A DNA stretch of 64,000 bases from DAIMZI01 sp036734025 (GTDB lineage Bacteria > Pseudomonadota > Alphaproteobacteria > Rhizobiales > Rhodomicrobiaceae), in NCBI GenBank assembly GCA_036734025.1, contig DAIMZI010000005.1:62001-126000 (forward strand). The letters are read 5' to 3'. The notes under the pieces are model-generated. The model saw only the letters and a program-made list of their open reading frames with translations, had not been told where the DNA came from and did no database searches. Shown here one piece after another: positions 53,257 to 61,365 of the stretch (the stretch's first letter is position 1; each line of letters starts with the position of its first letter). Both the position numbers and the translations under genes were made by a program.

Positions 53257-53787
53257 ATGGCGGCGAGCGTGCGGATCATCGGCATCGACCCGGGCTTGCG
53301 GCGCACCGGCTGGGGCATCATCGAGGTGTGCGGGCCGAGGCTTTCATTTCTTGCCTGCGGCACGCTTCAGTCAGATGCGCGCGATCACATCGCTGCGCGT
53401 CTTGCTGAACTGTTCGACGGGCTGGAGACGGTGCTCGCGCAGTGGCGCCCTGGCGAAGCCGCAATCGAACAGACCTTCGTCAACAAGGATGCGCGCGCCA
53501 CGCTGAAGCTGGGTCAGGCCCGCGGGATCGCCTTGCTGGCGCCGGCGCGTCTGGGCCTGTTGGTCGCGGAATATGCGCCGAACGCGGTGAAGAAGAGCGT
53601 GGTCGGCAGTGGTCACGCCGACAAAGCGCAGATACGAGCCATGATCGGCGTGCTGCTGCCGCGCGCCGTGCCCGACAGCGACGACGCCGCCGATGCGCTC
53701 GCCATCGCCATAACCCATGCCCATCATCGCGGCACCGCGGCGCTGGTGGCAGCACACACAGCCGTCGCTTCTGGAGCGCCGCGATGA
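53257..53787 (+). CDS. ruvC: Holliday junction endonuclease RuvC
   Basis: A 176-residue resolvase. Acidic catalytic residues are in I-G-I-D-P-G-L, A-I-E-Q-T-F and D-D-A-A-D-A-L-A. It cuts Holliday junctions moved by RuvAB. It is 29 bases after yebC, and its stop overlaps the ruvA start (ATGA). Confidence 0.94.
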   Translation: MAASVRIIGIDPGLRRTGWGIIEVCGPRLSFLACGTLQSDARDHIAARLAELFDGLETVLAQWRPGEAAIEQTFVNKDARATLKLGQARGIALLAPARLGLLVAEYAPNAVKKSVVGSGHADKAQIRAMIGVLLPRAVPDSDDAADALAIAITHAHHRGTAALVAAHTAVASGAPR

Positions 53788-54398
53788 TCGGCCGACTGCG
53801 GGGGATCGTCGATGAGACCGGCGAGGGCTGGGTCATCGTCGATGTTGCGGGCGTCGGCTATGAAGTCCATTGCGCGTCCAGGACGCTTGCGCGCCTGCCT
53901 GCGAAGGGCCAGCCGGTCAGCCTCGCCATCGAGACCTATGTGCGCGAGGACGTCATCCGCCTCTTCGGCTTTGCCAGTGAAACCGAACGGCGCTGGTTCC
54001 GTTTGCTTCAGGGCGTGCAGGGCGTCGGCACCCGGCTGGCGCTGGCCATCTTGTCCACGCTCGACCCCGACGAGATCGCCAACGCCATCGCGCTGGCTGA
54101 CAAGGCGACGATTTCGCGCGCCCCCGGGGTCGGGCCAAAGGTCGCCCAGCGCCTGGTGGGTGAGTTGCGGGACAAGGCGCCCGCAATGATGAGCGTCGCC
54201 CACGCAGGTATGGCGCTGGCTGGCGACACGGCGGTTGCGCCGGGCACGGCCACGGGCGATGCGGTTTCGGCGCTGACAAATCTGGGCTATACACCGGCTC
54301 AGGCCGCCGCCGCCGTCGCCGCTGCGGCGCGCGAAGCCGGCGAGGGTGCCGATACCGCGCGGCTCATCCGTCTGGGCCTCAAGGAATTGGCGAAATGA
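53784..54398 (+). CDS. ruvA: Holliday junction binding protein RuvA
   Basis: A 204-residue protein with the OB domain start M-I-G-R-L-R-G, V-G-Y-E-V-H, helix-hairpin-helix motifs (L-Q-G-V-Q-G-V-G, A-P-G-V-G-P-K-V-A-Q-R), an Ala-rich linker and domain III that contacts RuvB (A-L-T-N-L-G-Y). It holds the junction square-planar for RuvB. The start overlaps the ruvC stop. Confidence 0.94.
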   Translation: MIGRLRGIVDETGEGWVIVDVAGVGYEVHCASRTLARLPAKGQPVSLAIETYVREDVIRLFGFASETERRWFRLLQGVQGVGTRLALAILSTLDPDEIANAIALADKATISRAPGVGPKVAQRLVGELRDKAPAMMSVAHAGMALAGDTAVAPGTATGDAVSALTNLGYTPAQAAAAVAAAAREAGEGADTARLIRLGLKELAK

Positions 54399-54420
54399 TG
54401 GTTCGCATGGCGAGGGTTGG

Positions 54421-54990
54421 ATGAGCGCACGACAGCGGAAGGCCCGGCCAAGCCTGCTCGACGGCCAGCGCAGCCCGGTTTATGTGCCGCCCAAGCCGGG
54501 CGTGCTGCCTGGGCTTGCCGCATGGCTCATCGTGGCGTTTGCCGGTCCGCTGGCTGGCGCGGCAGGTGCGGGGCTGGCCGCGCTTGTGCTGGCGCTGGGC
54601 GCGGACCTGTTGTCGGCGATCACCGGGCGTGTGTCGCTTCACCCGACACCGCTCAACACGCTGATCATGTTCGGCTACGGCTTTTTCGGCGCCTACGCGC
54701 TGGGCTTTTTCGTGTCGGTTCCGGCAGGCATCTATTTTGGTGTCCGCGCCGGGATGATGCGCTGGATCAGCCGGCGCGAAGCCGCGCTTGCCGGGCTGGC
54801 GATCGGCGTTGGCGTGCTCGGCCTGCTGGCGCTGGTTGTGCCGGCGCACAGTCAGCCGGGCGGCTTTGGCGCGGCATTCCTGTTTCTGGCCGGCGCGCTG
54901 AGCGCCGCGCTGTTGTGCCGCCAGCTGATGATTGCGTTCGGCATCCTCGTGCGCCCGCCCTCCGATCCGGACGAGGACACCACGCCATGA
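54421..54990 (+). CDS. Polytopic membrane protein between ruvA and ruvB, unknown
   Basis: A 189-residue protein with a basic, proline-containing N-terminus (about 28 residues) and about five hydrophobic segments (roughly 30-55, 75-100, 105-122, 125-143 and 152-170), ending in an acidic tail. GAGGG is four bases before the ATG. Its stop overlaps the ruvB start (ATGA), so it is translated with the ruv genes. I do not recognise the family; a membrane protein here is odd among DNA-repair genes. Confidence 0.65.
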   Translation: MSARQRKARPSLLDGQRSPVYVPPKPGVLPGLAAWLIVAFAGPLAGAAGAGLAALVLALGADLLSAITGRVSLHPTPLNTLIMFGYGFFGAYALGFFVSVPAGIYFGVRAGMMRWISRREAALAGLAIGVGVLGLLALVVPAHSQPGGFGAAFLFLAGALSAALLCRQLMIAFGILVRPPSDPDEDTTP

Positions 54991-56027
54991 GCGACCGGCT
55001 GATCGAAAGCGGCATGCGTGAGGAGGACGAAGCCGACAAGAGCCTGCGCCCGCAACGGCTGGCCGAGTTCATCGGCCAGGAGCGCGCGCGCGCCAATCTG
55101 CGGGTGTTCATCGAGGCCGCACGCGGCCGCGGCGAGGCGCTGGATCATGTGCTGTTTGCCGGCCCGCCCGGTCTGGGCAAGACGACACTGGCGCAGATCA
55201 TGGCGCGCGAGCTTGGCGTCAACTTCCGCATGACCTCCGGCCCGGTGATCGCGAAATCGGGCGACCTGGCGGCGCTGCTCACCAATCTGGACGAGCGCGA
55301 CGTGCTGTTCATCGACGAGATCCACCGGCTGAACCCGGCGGTCGAGGAAATCCTCTATCCGGCGATGGAGGATTTCCAGCTTGATCTGATCATCGGCGAG
55401 GGACCGGCGGCGCGCTCGGTGCGCATCGACCTGTCGCGCTTCACGCTGATTGGCGCGACGACGCGCACCGGGCTGCTAACAACGCCGCTGCGTGACCGGT
55501 TCGGCATTCCGGTGCGCCTCAATTTTTATACCGATGACGAGCTGGAGGAGATCGTGACACGCGGCGCGCGGGTGTTCGATATCGCCATCACGCCCGATGG
55601 CGCGCGCGAGATCGCCCGGCGCAGCCGGGGCACGCCGCGCGTGGCCGGACGTCTGTTGCGGCGCGTACGCGATTTCGCCTCGGTCGATGGCGCACAACAG
55701 ATCGACGCGCTTGTCGCTGACAAGGCGCTGGGCCGGCTGGAGGTGGACACGCTTGGCCTGGACGCGCTCGACCACCGTTATCTTGCCTGCATCGCCGGAA
55801 CATATGGCGGCGGCCCGGTCGGGATCGAGACGATTGCTGCGGCCTTGAGCGAGTCGCGCGACGCCATCGAGGAAACGGTCGAGCCGTTCCTGCTGCAGCA
55901 AGGCTTCATCGGGCGCACCCCGCGCGGGCGGGTGCTGACGATGAAGGCGTTCACTCATCTGGGTCTGGCTGCGCCGGCGGGACTGGGCATGGCGCCGCTG
56001 CCGCTGTTTGGGGATGATCATGAGTGA
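54987..56027 (+). CDS. ruvB: Holliday junction helicase RuvB
   Basis: A 346-residue AAA+ motor. Walker A is GPPGLGKT (59-66), Walker B L-F-I-D-E-I-H, sensor G-A-T-T-R-T-G, and the C-terminal winged-helix part has G-F-I-G-R-T-P-R-G-R. It drives branch migration with RuvA. The true start is the ATG at 54987, overlapping the membrane-protein stop; the frame is open far upstream but that part is another gene's shadow. It overlaps ybgC by eight bases. Confidence 0.95.
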   Translation: MSDRLIESGMREEDEADKSLRPQRLAEFIGQERARANLRVFIEAARGRGEALDHVLFAGPPGLGKTTLAQIMARELGVNFRMTSGPVIAKSGDLAALLTNLDERDVLFIDEIHRLNPAVEEILYPAMEDFQLDLIIGEGPAARSVRIDLSRFTLIGATTRTGLLTTPLRDRFGIPVRLNFYTDDELEEIVTRGARVFDIAITPDGAREIARRSRGTPRVAGRLLRRVRDFASVDGAQQIDALVADKALGRLEVDTLGLDALDHRYLACIAGTYGGGPVGIETIAAALSESRDAIEETVEPFLLQQGFIGRTPRGRVLTMKAFTHLGLAAPAGLGMAPLPLFGDDHE

Positions 56028-56593
56028 AGGGCGCGCGGCATGGCCCGATCTGGCCGGGCGCATGGACGCGCAGACCCATATCCTGCCAGTGCGCGTCTAT
56101 TACGAGGACACCGACTTCTCCGGCGTCGTCTATCACGCCAGCTATCTGCGTTTCATGGAGCGCGGCCGCTCCGACATGATCCGCCTGCTGGGCGTGGGAC
56201 ATTCTGCGCTGGCGCAAGCGCCGGGCGGCCCGCTCGCTTTTGTTGCGCGCCGGATCGAGGTCGATTTCCTGCGCCCGGCGCGCATCGACGATGTCGTCCT
56301 CGGCGAGCGGCTGCTCGNNNNNNNNNNCCGCCCTGCTCGACATCTCCAAGCTCGACGCCGGCGCGGTCGAGGCGCAGTGCACCGACTTTCGCATCGACGA
56401 TGTGCTCGAAATCGAGACATGCCGCGAAGCCATGAGCGCTGCCGTGCTGACGCTCGCCCAGCGTGTCGTGCGTGATGCACAGGTGCTTGTCACGGCGCGG
56501 GTGCAGATCGTGCTGGTGGGGCCGGGCGGGCGGCCGCAACGCCTGCACAAAGCTCTGCCAGCCGCCATTGCCGGCTTGCCTGCTGCCGGCTGA
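56020..56593 (+). CDS. ybgC: Acyl-CoA thioesterase YbgC, interrupted by a scaffold gap
   Basis: The left part has the hot-dog-fold start V-Y-Y-E-D-T-D-F-S-G-V-V-Y-H and catalytic Asp. The right part resumes D-D-V-L-E-I-E-T and ends V-G-P-G-G-R-P-Q-R-L. Between them lie ten N's and foreign sequence. A 14-bp copy at 56281-56294 recurs at 56390-56403. Removing one copy plus the 95 bases between (109 bases) rejoins the frame exactly into 154 residues, the normal length. The gene is therefore probably intact in the organism. It starts inside ruvB and leads the Tol-Pal cluster. Confidence 0.8.
56281..56403. other. Assembly gap with flanking 14-bp duplication and foreign fragments
   Basis: The copies of CGCATCGACGATGT at 56281 and 56390 bracket 23 bases, ten N's (56318-56327) and 62 bases. 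The 62 bases read A-L-L-D-I-S-K-L-D-A-G-A-V in one frame, the dimerisation-helix pattern of histidine kinases. The 23 bases would continue that kinase frame after the shared 14-mer. This looks like contig tips from another locus. Confidence 0.75.
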
Positions 56594-56723
56594 GTGCTGC
56601 GCGCCGCGGATCTGGCACATTATTTGTTAATCATAATTGGCTAAGGAATGCCCTGTCGCTTTGATCGAGGCTACGGGGCGTTTTCCAATGGATATGGCCC
56701 TCGAAAGGCGCAGGACATCTCAA

Positions 56724-57434
56724 ATGGACCCAGCAAGCACGGCGGCAATCTACAGCGTGTCTGAAGCCAACATGTCTTTCCAGGACATGTTCGAGCAGGC
56801 GCATCCTGTGGTCAAGCTGGTAATACTCGGGTTGATTGGCGCGTCGATCTGGTCATGGGCGATCATCTTGCAGAAATATCTGGCATTTTCGCGCGCCCGA
56901 CAGGAAGCTGCGGCGTTCGAGAAACAGTTCTGGTCCGGGCAATCGCTCGATGAGCTTTATGGAACCGTCGCGGGCCAGCGCAACAATTCAATGGCTTCGA
57001 TATTCGTGGCTGCGATGCGCGAGTGGCGCCGCAGCCTGGAAACGTCACCGCGCGCGCTGACCAGCGTGTTGCCGCGCATGGAGCGCGTCATGGACGTCTC
57101 GATCACTCGCGAGATGGAGCGGCTTGAGCGCGGGCTGTTGGTGCTTGCGACCATCGGATCGACGGCGCCCTTCGTCGGTCTGTTCGGCACGGTCTGGGGC
57201 ATCATGTCGAGCTTTCGCGCCATCGCGGTTTCGGGCTCGAGCGATCTGGCCGTCGTCGCGCCGGGTATCGCCGAGGCCCTGTTTGCCACCGCACTCGGCC
57301 TGCTCGCGGCCATTCCCGCTGTGATAGCCTACAATGCCTTTTCCCGCCGCGCCGCGCGCCATGCCCAGCGGCTGGAAGCCTTCACCGAAGAATTCGCCGC
57401 GATCGTATCGCGTCAGATCGACACCAGGAGCTAG
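56724..57434 (+). CDS. tolQ: Tol-Pal system proton channel subunit TolQ
   Basis: A 236-residue, three-helix inner-membrane protein related to ExbB and MotA. The first helix is at about 25-45 and the others at about 140-165 and 180-200 (A-T-I-G-S-T-A-P-F-V-G-L-F-G-T-V-W-G-I and G-I-A-E-A-L-F-A-T-A-L-G-L). It forms the proton channel with TolR. The ATG at 56724 has AGGA eight bases upstream; the open frame further up is unsupported. A half CtrA-like TTAATCAT lies about 90 bases upstream. Confidence 0.94.
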   Translation: MDPASTAAIYSVSEANMSFQDMFEQAHPVVKLVILGLIGASIWSWAIILQKYLAFSRARQEAAAFEKQFWSGQSLDELYGTVAGQRNNSMASIFVAAMREWRRSLETSPRALTSVLPRMERVMDVSITREMERLERGLLVLATIGSTAPFVGLFGTVWGIMSSFRAIAVSGSSDLAVVAPGIAEALFATALGLLAAIPAVIAYNAFSRRAARHAQRLEAFTEEFAAIVSRQIDTRS

Positions 57435-57438
57435 CACC

Positions 57439-57882
57439 GTGGGCGGCAGATATTCGGGTTCGGCTCGCACTGGCAGGCGGCGGTCGCGGCGTTACCAGCC
57501 CATGGCCGAGATCAACGTGACGCCGTTCGTCGATGTGATGCTGGTGCTGCTCATCATCTTCATGGCGACCGCACCGCTTCTGAGCCTGGGGGTCAAGGTC
57601 GATCTGCCGAGCAGCGTGGCGGGCGCGCCGGTAAGCGAGAGCGAGCCGCTGACCGTCACCGTCGATGGGACCGGCGGCATATTTCTCGGCGACAGTCCGA
57701 TCGCGCCGTCTGATCTCGGCCTGGCGATGTCCTCGCTGGCGGCCGTGTCGCCGGAAAGGGCGATCTTCGTGCGCGGTGACCGCGCAGTGAATTATGGCGT
57801 GCTGATGCAGGTGATGTCGCAGATCGGGAGCGCAGGCTTCACGCGCATTTCCCTGATCACGGTCCCAGAAGCCCCGAAATAA
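57439..57882 (+). CDS. tolR: Tol-Pal system subunit TolR
   Basis: A 147-residue ExbD-family protein with one membrane helix (about 32-52). The proton-carrying Asp is in P-F-V-D-V-M-L-V-L-L, with a periplasmic domain after it. The start is GTG at 57439, four bases after tolQ, with AGGAG eight bases upstream. It ends in TAATG with the tolA start. Confidence 0.93.
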   Translation: MGGRYSGSARTGRRRSRRYQPMAEINVTPFVDVMLVLLIIFMATAPLLSLGVKVDLPSSVAGAPVSESEPLTVTVDGTGGIFLGDSPIAPSDLGLAMSSLAAVSPERAIFVRGDRAVNYGVLMQVMSQIGSAGFTRISLITVPEAPK

Positions 57883-58700
57883 TGTCGCCCCGGATTGCAA
57901 CATGGCTTGGCTCGGCGATAGTGCATGGGCTTTTGCTGGTGCTCGCCATTGCCTTCGGCGGAGCAGGCGGAGATGACCACGCCGGTCCGCCTGGCCGGGT
58001 GACCGTCGATCTGGTGCAGGCGCCGCCCACGGCCGCAACGCCGCAGGATCTGGCAGCATCAAGGCCGCAGCCGCAGCCGCTAGTCAGTGCGGCTTCACCA
58101 ACCCAGCCGGTCGAACGCGAGGCCATGCCGCCGGCCAGAACCATGCCCCAGCCGGCGCCGGCGCGCCCTGCGGTCCGATCTGCCGAACCCGCACCCGCGA
58201 AGCCACCGCCGGCTGAACCGCGACGCGAACCCGAACCACCGCCAGTGAGGCCGCGCCCGCCGCGCGCTGATCGAACCGAGCCGCCCGCCGAGCCGGAGCC
58301 CGCGCCACAGCCCGTGCGTGCGCCATCCAGCCTCGATGCTCAGTTGAGCGAACGCCAGACACGCGCCAGCGAACAGGCTTCGGTGCGCGGTATCGGGTTG
58401 AGCGCGAGTGAAATCGCGTCGTTGCGCGCCCAGGTGTCGCGATGCTGGCAGCCGCCAGCCGGCATCATCAACCGCCCTGCCGGCCCGGTTCGTCTGCGGC
58501 TGGCGCTTTCCCGTGATGGATTTCTGAGCATGCCGCCCCAAATCATCGGGGGCCCGGGGGACACACAGGGCGATGTTCTCGCCGAGAGCGCAACGCGTGC
58601 GGTTATCCGCTGCCAACCTTTCGTGCTGCCTGAGCAAAAATTTGCCACTTGGCGGGATATGATCCTTGTGTTTGATCCCACCAGCCTGTCAGGCGGATAA
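57882..58700 (+). CDS. tolA: Tol-Pal system protein TolA
   Basis: A 272-residue protein with an N-terminal membrane anchor (about 8-28), a long Pro/Ala/Glu/Arg-rich middle (about 45-150) and a C-terminal domain with Q-V-S-R-C-W and R-L-R-L-A-L. It spans the periplasm to Pal and TolB. The start overlaps tolR by one base. Confidence 0.87.
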   Translation: MSPRIATWLGSAIVHGLLLVLAIAFGGAGGDDHAGPPGRVTVDLVQAPPTAATPQDLAASRPQPQPLVSAASPTQPVEREAMPPARTMPQPAPARPAVRSAEPAPAKPPPAEPRREPEPPPVRPRPPRADRTEPPAEPEPAPQPVRAPSSLDAQLSERQTRASEQASVRGIGLSASEIASLRAQVSRCWQPPAGIINRPAGPVRLRLALSRDGFLSMPPQIIGGPGDTQGDVLAESATRAVIRCQPFVLPEQKFATWRDMILVFDPTSLSGG

Positions 58701-58728
58701 ATCCTTACGCAGGGGCATGGAGTAGACA

Positions 58729-60096
58729 TTGAGCCGCGTCGGAAAAGACAATGCTGGCCGCGCCGCCCTTGGTCTGGCGATCTGCCTGACGCTTGTGGCC
58801 TGGCTCGGCGTACCTCACCGCGCCAGCGCGCAGGTGCAAGTGGACATTACCGAAGGCGAGGTTGCGCCGCTGCCCATCGCCATCCCCCGGTTTCGCGCCG
58901 AGCCTGAACAGGCCCGCGAAATGGCCGGGCTGATGACCGAGGTCATCATCGCCAATCTGTCGCGCAGCGGCCTGTTTCGTCCGCTCGAGCCATCGGCCTT
59001 CATTCAGGAAAGCGTCAGTGTCGATGCCGAGCCGCGATTTGCCGACTGGCGGCGCATCAATGCGCAGGCACTGGTGGCCGGACGCATCGAGCGCATCGCC
59101 GGCATGCGCCTTCGCGCCGATTTCCGTTTGTGGGATGTGTTTTCAGGGCGCGAGTTGAGCGGCGAGCAATTCATCTCCACTGAAGCCAACTGGCGCAGGC
59201 TTTCGCACATCATCTCCGATGCGATCTATGAGCGGCTGACCGGTGAGCGCGGCAATTTCGACACGAGGATCGCCTTTGTCGCGGAGAGCGGGCCGAAGGG
59301 CAACCGCACCAAAAGGCTGGCGATCATGGATCAGGACGGCGCCAACATCCAGTATCTGACGGATGGCACGCAGCTTGTCCTGACGCCGCGCTTCAGTCCG
59401 AGCGCCTCCCAGCTTGCCTACCTGTCCTATGAAGCCGGTCATCCGCGCGTCTATCTGCTCGACATCGAAACCGGCCAGCGCGAACTCGTGGGCGATTTTC
59501 CCGCCATGACCTTCGCGCCGCGTTTTGCGCCAGATGGCCATCATATCGTGCTGAGCCTGCAACAGGGCGGCAACGCCAACCTGTATCTCATGAACCTGCG
59601 CACGCGCCACCTGCGCCAGCTCACGACGACAGCGGCGATCGACACTGCGCCGTGTTTTTCGCCCGATGGGCGCTTCATTGCATTTGAGTCCGACCGCACC
59701 GGCACATCGCGGCTTTATGTCATGCGCGCCGATGGCAGCGGCCAGCAGCAGGTCAGCCAGGCAGAGGGCAGCTACGGCACGCCGGTCTGGTCACCGCGCG
59801 GCGATCTCATCGCCTTTACCAAGCGGTTGCGCGGGCGCTTCCAGATCGGGGTGATGCGGCCCGACGGCTCGGGCGAGCGCATCCTGACCGAGGGTTTTCA
59901 CAATGAAGGCCCGACCTGGTCGCCAAACGGGCGGGTATTGCTGTTCTTTCGCGAGATGCCGGGCGAGGATGCCGGACCGCAACTTTTTGCCGTGGACGTC
60001 TCGGGTGGCAACGAGCGACGTATCGCTACCCCGCAATTCGGCTCGGATCCATCATGGTCGCCATTGCTCGCAGAGCGTGTATCCGATCTGCGCTGA
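58729..60096 (+). CDS. tolB: Tol-Pal system protein TolB
   Basis: A 455-residue periplasmic protein: signal peptide ending R-A-S-A-Q, N-terminal alpha/beta domain, and a six-bladed beta-propeller with repeats like F-S-P-S-A-S-Q-L-A-Y and F-S-P-D-G-R-F-I-A-F. It starts with TTG at 58729 behind GGAG; no ATG fits. It binds Pal and the TolA C-terminus. Confidence 0.94.
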   Translation: MSRVGKDNAGRAALGLAICLTLVAWLGVPHRASAQVQVDITEGEVAPLPIAIPRFRAEPEQAREMAGLMTEVIIANLSRSGLFRPLEPSAFIQESVSVDAEPRFADWRRINAQALVAGRIERIAGMRLRADFRLWDVFSGRELSGEQFISTEANWRRLSHIISDAIYERLTGERGNFDTRIAFVAESGPKGNRTKRLAIMDQDGANIQYLTDGTQLVLTPRFSPSASQLAYLSYEAGHPRVYLLDIETGQRELVGDFPAMTFAPRFAPDGHHIVLSLQQGGNANLYLMNLRTRHLRQLTTTAAIDTAPCFSPDGRFIAFESDRTGTSRLYVMRADGSGQQQVSQAEGSYGTPVWSPRGDLIAFTKRLRGRFQIGVMRPDGSGERILTEGFHNEGPTWSPNGRVLLFFREMPGEDAGPQLFAVDVSGGNERRIATPQFGSDPSWSPLLAERVSDLR

Positions 60097-60290
60097 AGTT
60101 TACACACAGGCTCTCGAGACAAACGTAAACGAGCGGTTAGCATGGTGCAAACGGATCGGCCATAGCGTTGCTTTTTCGCATCATGGGTTGTGAAAACAGT
60201 TGGCCGACTCTAGGCCTGTCTTGATCTGAAGCCTGCATCCCGGTACTCCCAATATACGGCTTCCGCCGTTAATTCAGAGGAGAGAATACC

Positions 60291-60428
60291 ATGCAGGGTT
60301 TCAAAGGCGTTATCGTCGTTGCGACGGTGATTGCTGCGGTTGCCGCCGTTGGCGCTTGCCGCAAAGAGATTCACGAACCGTCCCTTAAGCTGGGCGCCGG
60401 CAACGTCGCCGTCCATCAGGTTCGTTAA
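60291..60428 (+). CDS. Small predicted lipoprotein between tolB and pal
   Basis: A 45-residue ORF with a strong ribosome site (AGAGGAGAG, five bases before the ATG). It has a basic-hydrophobic signal (K-G-V-I-V-V-A-T-V) and V-A-A-V-G-A-C, a lipobox-like end, with C23 as the first mature residue followed by R-K-E. The mature peptide is only about 23 residues. It sits 194 bases after tolB and 250 before pal, with foldable RNA after it. I recognise no family; its place suggests a Tol-Pal-linked envelope role. Confidence 0.65.
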   Translation: MQGFKGVIVVATVIAAVAAVGACRKEIHEPSLKLGAGNVAVHQVR

Positions 60429-60429
60429 T

Positions 60430-60540
60430 AGCACAATTCGCGGTGTGCTACGGCGAAGCACTCGCTTCGTTTCGAAATTGTGCTGGAGCGCCAAACCTTT
60501 CGGGGGGGTACCTCAAGGGATTGGCGTTTCAGCTCTTTTG
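60430..60540 (+). terminator. Structured 3' region with competing hairpins and a terminator-like stem
   Basis: AGCACAATT (60430-60438) pairs with AATTGTGCT (60476-60484) around an inner CGAAGC/GCTTCG stem. An alternative stem uses TAGCACA (60429-60435) with TGTGCTA (60444-60450). Then CGCCAA-A-CCTT (60489-60499) pairs with AAGG-GA-TTGGCG (60515-60526), followed by T-rich TTTCAGCTCTTTT. The last hairpin could end the lipoprotein transcript before pal. Confidence 0.55.
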
Positions 60541-60608
60541 CTTTCAAGCGCCAGCACTGTCTCGGCGCCGCTGGCTCATCAGCCATTTCACAAACTGATA
60601 TCCGCGCA

Positions 60609-60627
60609 TTAACCATGCGTTAACCAT
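60609..60627 (+). promoter_or_regulatory. CtrA-type box upstream of pal
   Basis: TTAA (60609-60612), seven bases, TTAACCAT (60620-60627), with the first half also extending to TTAACCAT. It is an exact TTAA-N7-TTAAC with both halves complete, 52 bases before the pal ATG. This fits cell-cycle control of pal by CtrA. Confidence 0.65.
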
Positions 60628-60678
60628 CCCCCTCCATAGTGCGCCTCGCGTTGAGGTTGTGGCGTTGCGGGGAAGAGT

Positions 60679-61200
60679 ATGGTTTCGGTTCGCCTGATTA
60701 TTGGGTTCGTTGCGGTTGCGGTTTGTCTGTCGGGATGCTCGCGCGGGCTGCGTCAACCGGGCGCGCAAGCGCCGACTACAGCAGCCCAGGCAAGGATGTA
60801 TCGCGGCTATGATGCCGATCGCGCCCGGTCCGGGCCGCAGCGCGAGATTGCCGAACAAGCCGGCGATACGGTCCGCTTTCCCACAGACAGTTCGGAATTG
60901 ACCGCTGAAGCGCGCCAGACGCTCGACCGTCAGGCGGCTTGGCTGAGGGTGCGTCGCGCCGTCATCGTCACGATCGAGGGCCACGCCGATGAACGCGGCA
61001 CCCGGGAATATAATCTCGGGCTGGGTGCCCGGCGGGCTGCTGCCGTGGCGGCCTATCTGCGCGTCCAGGGTATCGACGCCCGCCGGCTCGACACGACATC
61101 TTACGGCAAGGAGCGCCCGCTCGCGGTCTGCGCGCGGGCCGAATGCTGGGCGCAGAACCGCCGGGCCGTAACCGTGATCGGACAGTCCGCGCCGCAATGA
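60679..61200 (+). CDS. pal: Peptidoglycan-associated lipoprotein Pal
   Basis: A 173-residue lipoprotein with lipobox L-S-G-C (C20) and a C-terminal OmpA-like domain (about 65-165) that binds peptidoglycan: V-R-F-P-T-D-S-S-E-L, E-G-H-A-D-E-R-G-T-R-E-Y-N, L-G-A-R-R-A-A-A-V. It anchors the outer membrane to the wall with TolAB. GGGGAAGAGT precedes the ATG. Confidence 0.95.
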   Translation: MVSVRLIIGFVAVAVCLSGCSRGLRQPGAQAPTTAAQARMYRGYDADRARSGPQREIAEQAGDTVRFPTDSSELTAEARQTLDRQAAWLRVRRAVIVTIEGHADERGTREYNLGLGARRAAAVAAYLRVQGIDARRLDTTSYGKERPLAVCARAECWAQNRRAVTVIGQSAPQ

Positions 61201-61365
61201 TGCCGCGTTTGCCGGTCATGCGAATTGTGAGGCATGGCGACTGGTTTGCACGGTGCGCGCCGGCATGACTTTTCTCGTCGGGCTTGCCGGGACAACGCAC
61301 AATATGCGATTCATCGTGCCATGTGTGCGGTCCGAAAAAAATCACAGCCTGATCAAAGGTCGATC

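Noticed and set aside
56281..56403. Mobile element insertion with a 14-bp target duplication in ybgC
   Set aside because: The sequence beside the N run resembles a histidine kinase, there are no terminal inverted repeats, and an assembly chimera explains both tips.
56627..56634. TTAATCAT upstream of tolQ as a CtrA site
   Set aside because: Only a degenerate half-site with no second half at the required spacing.
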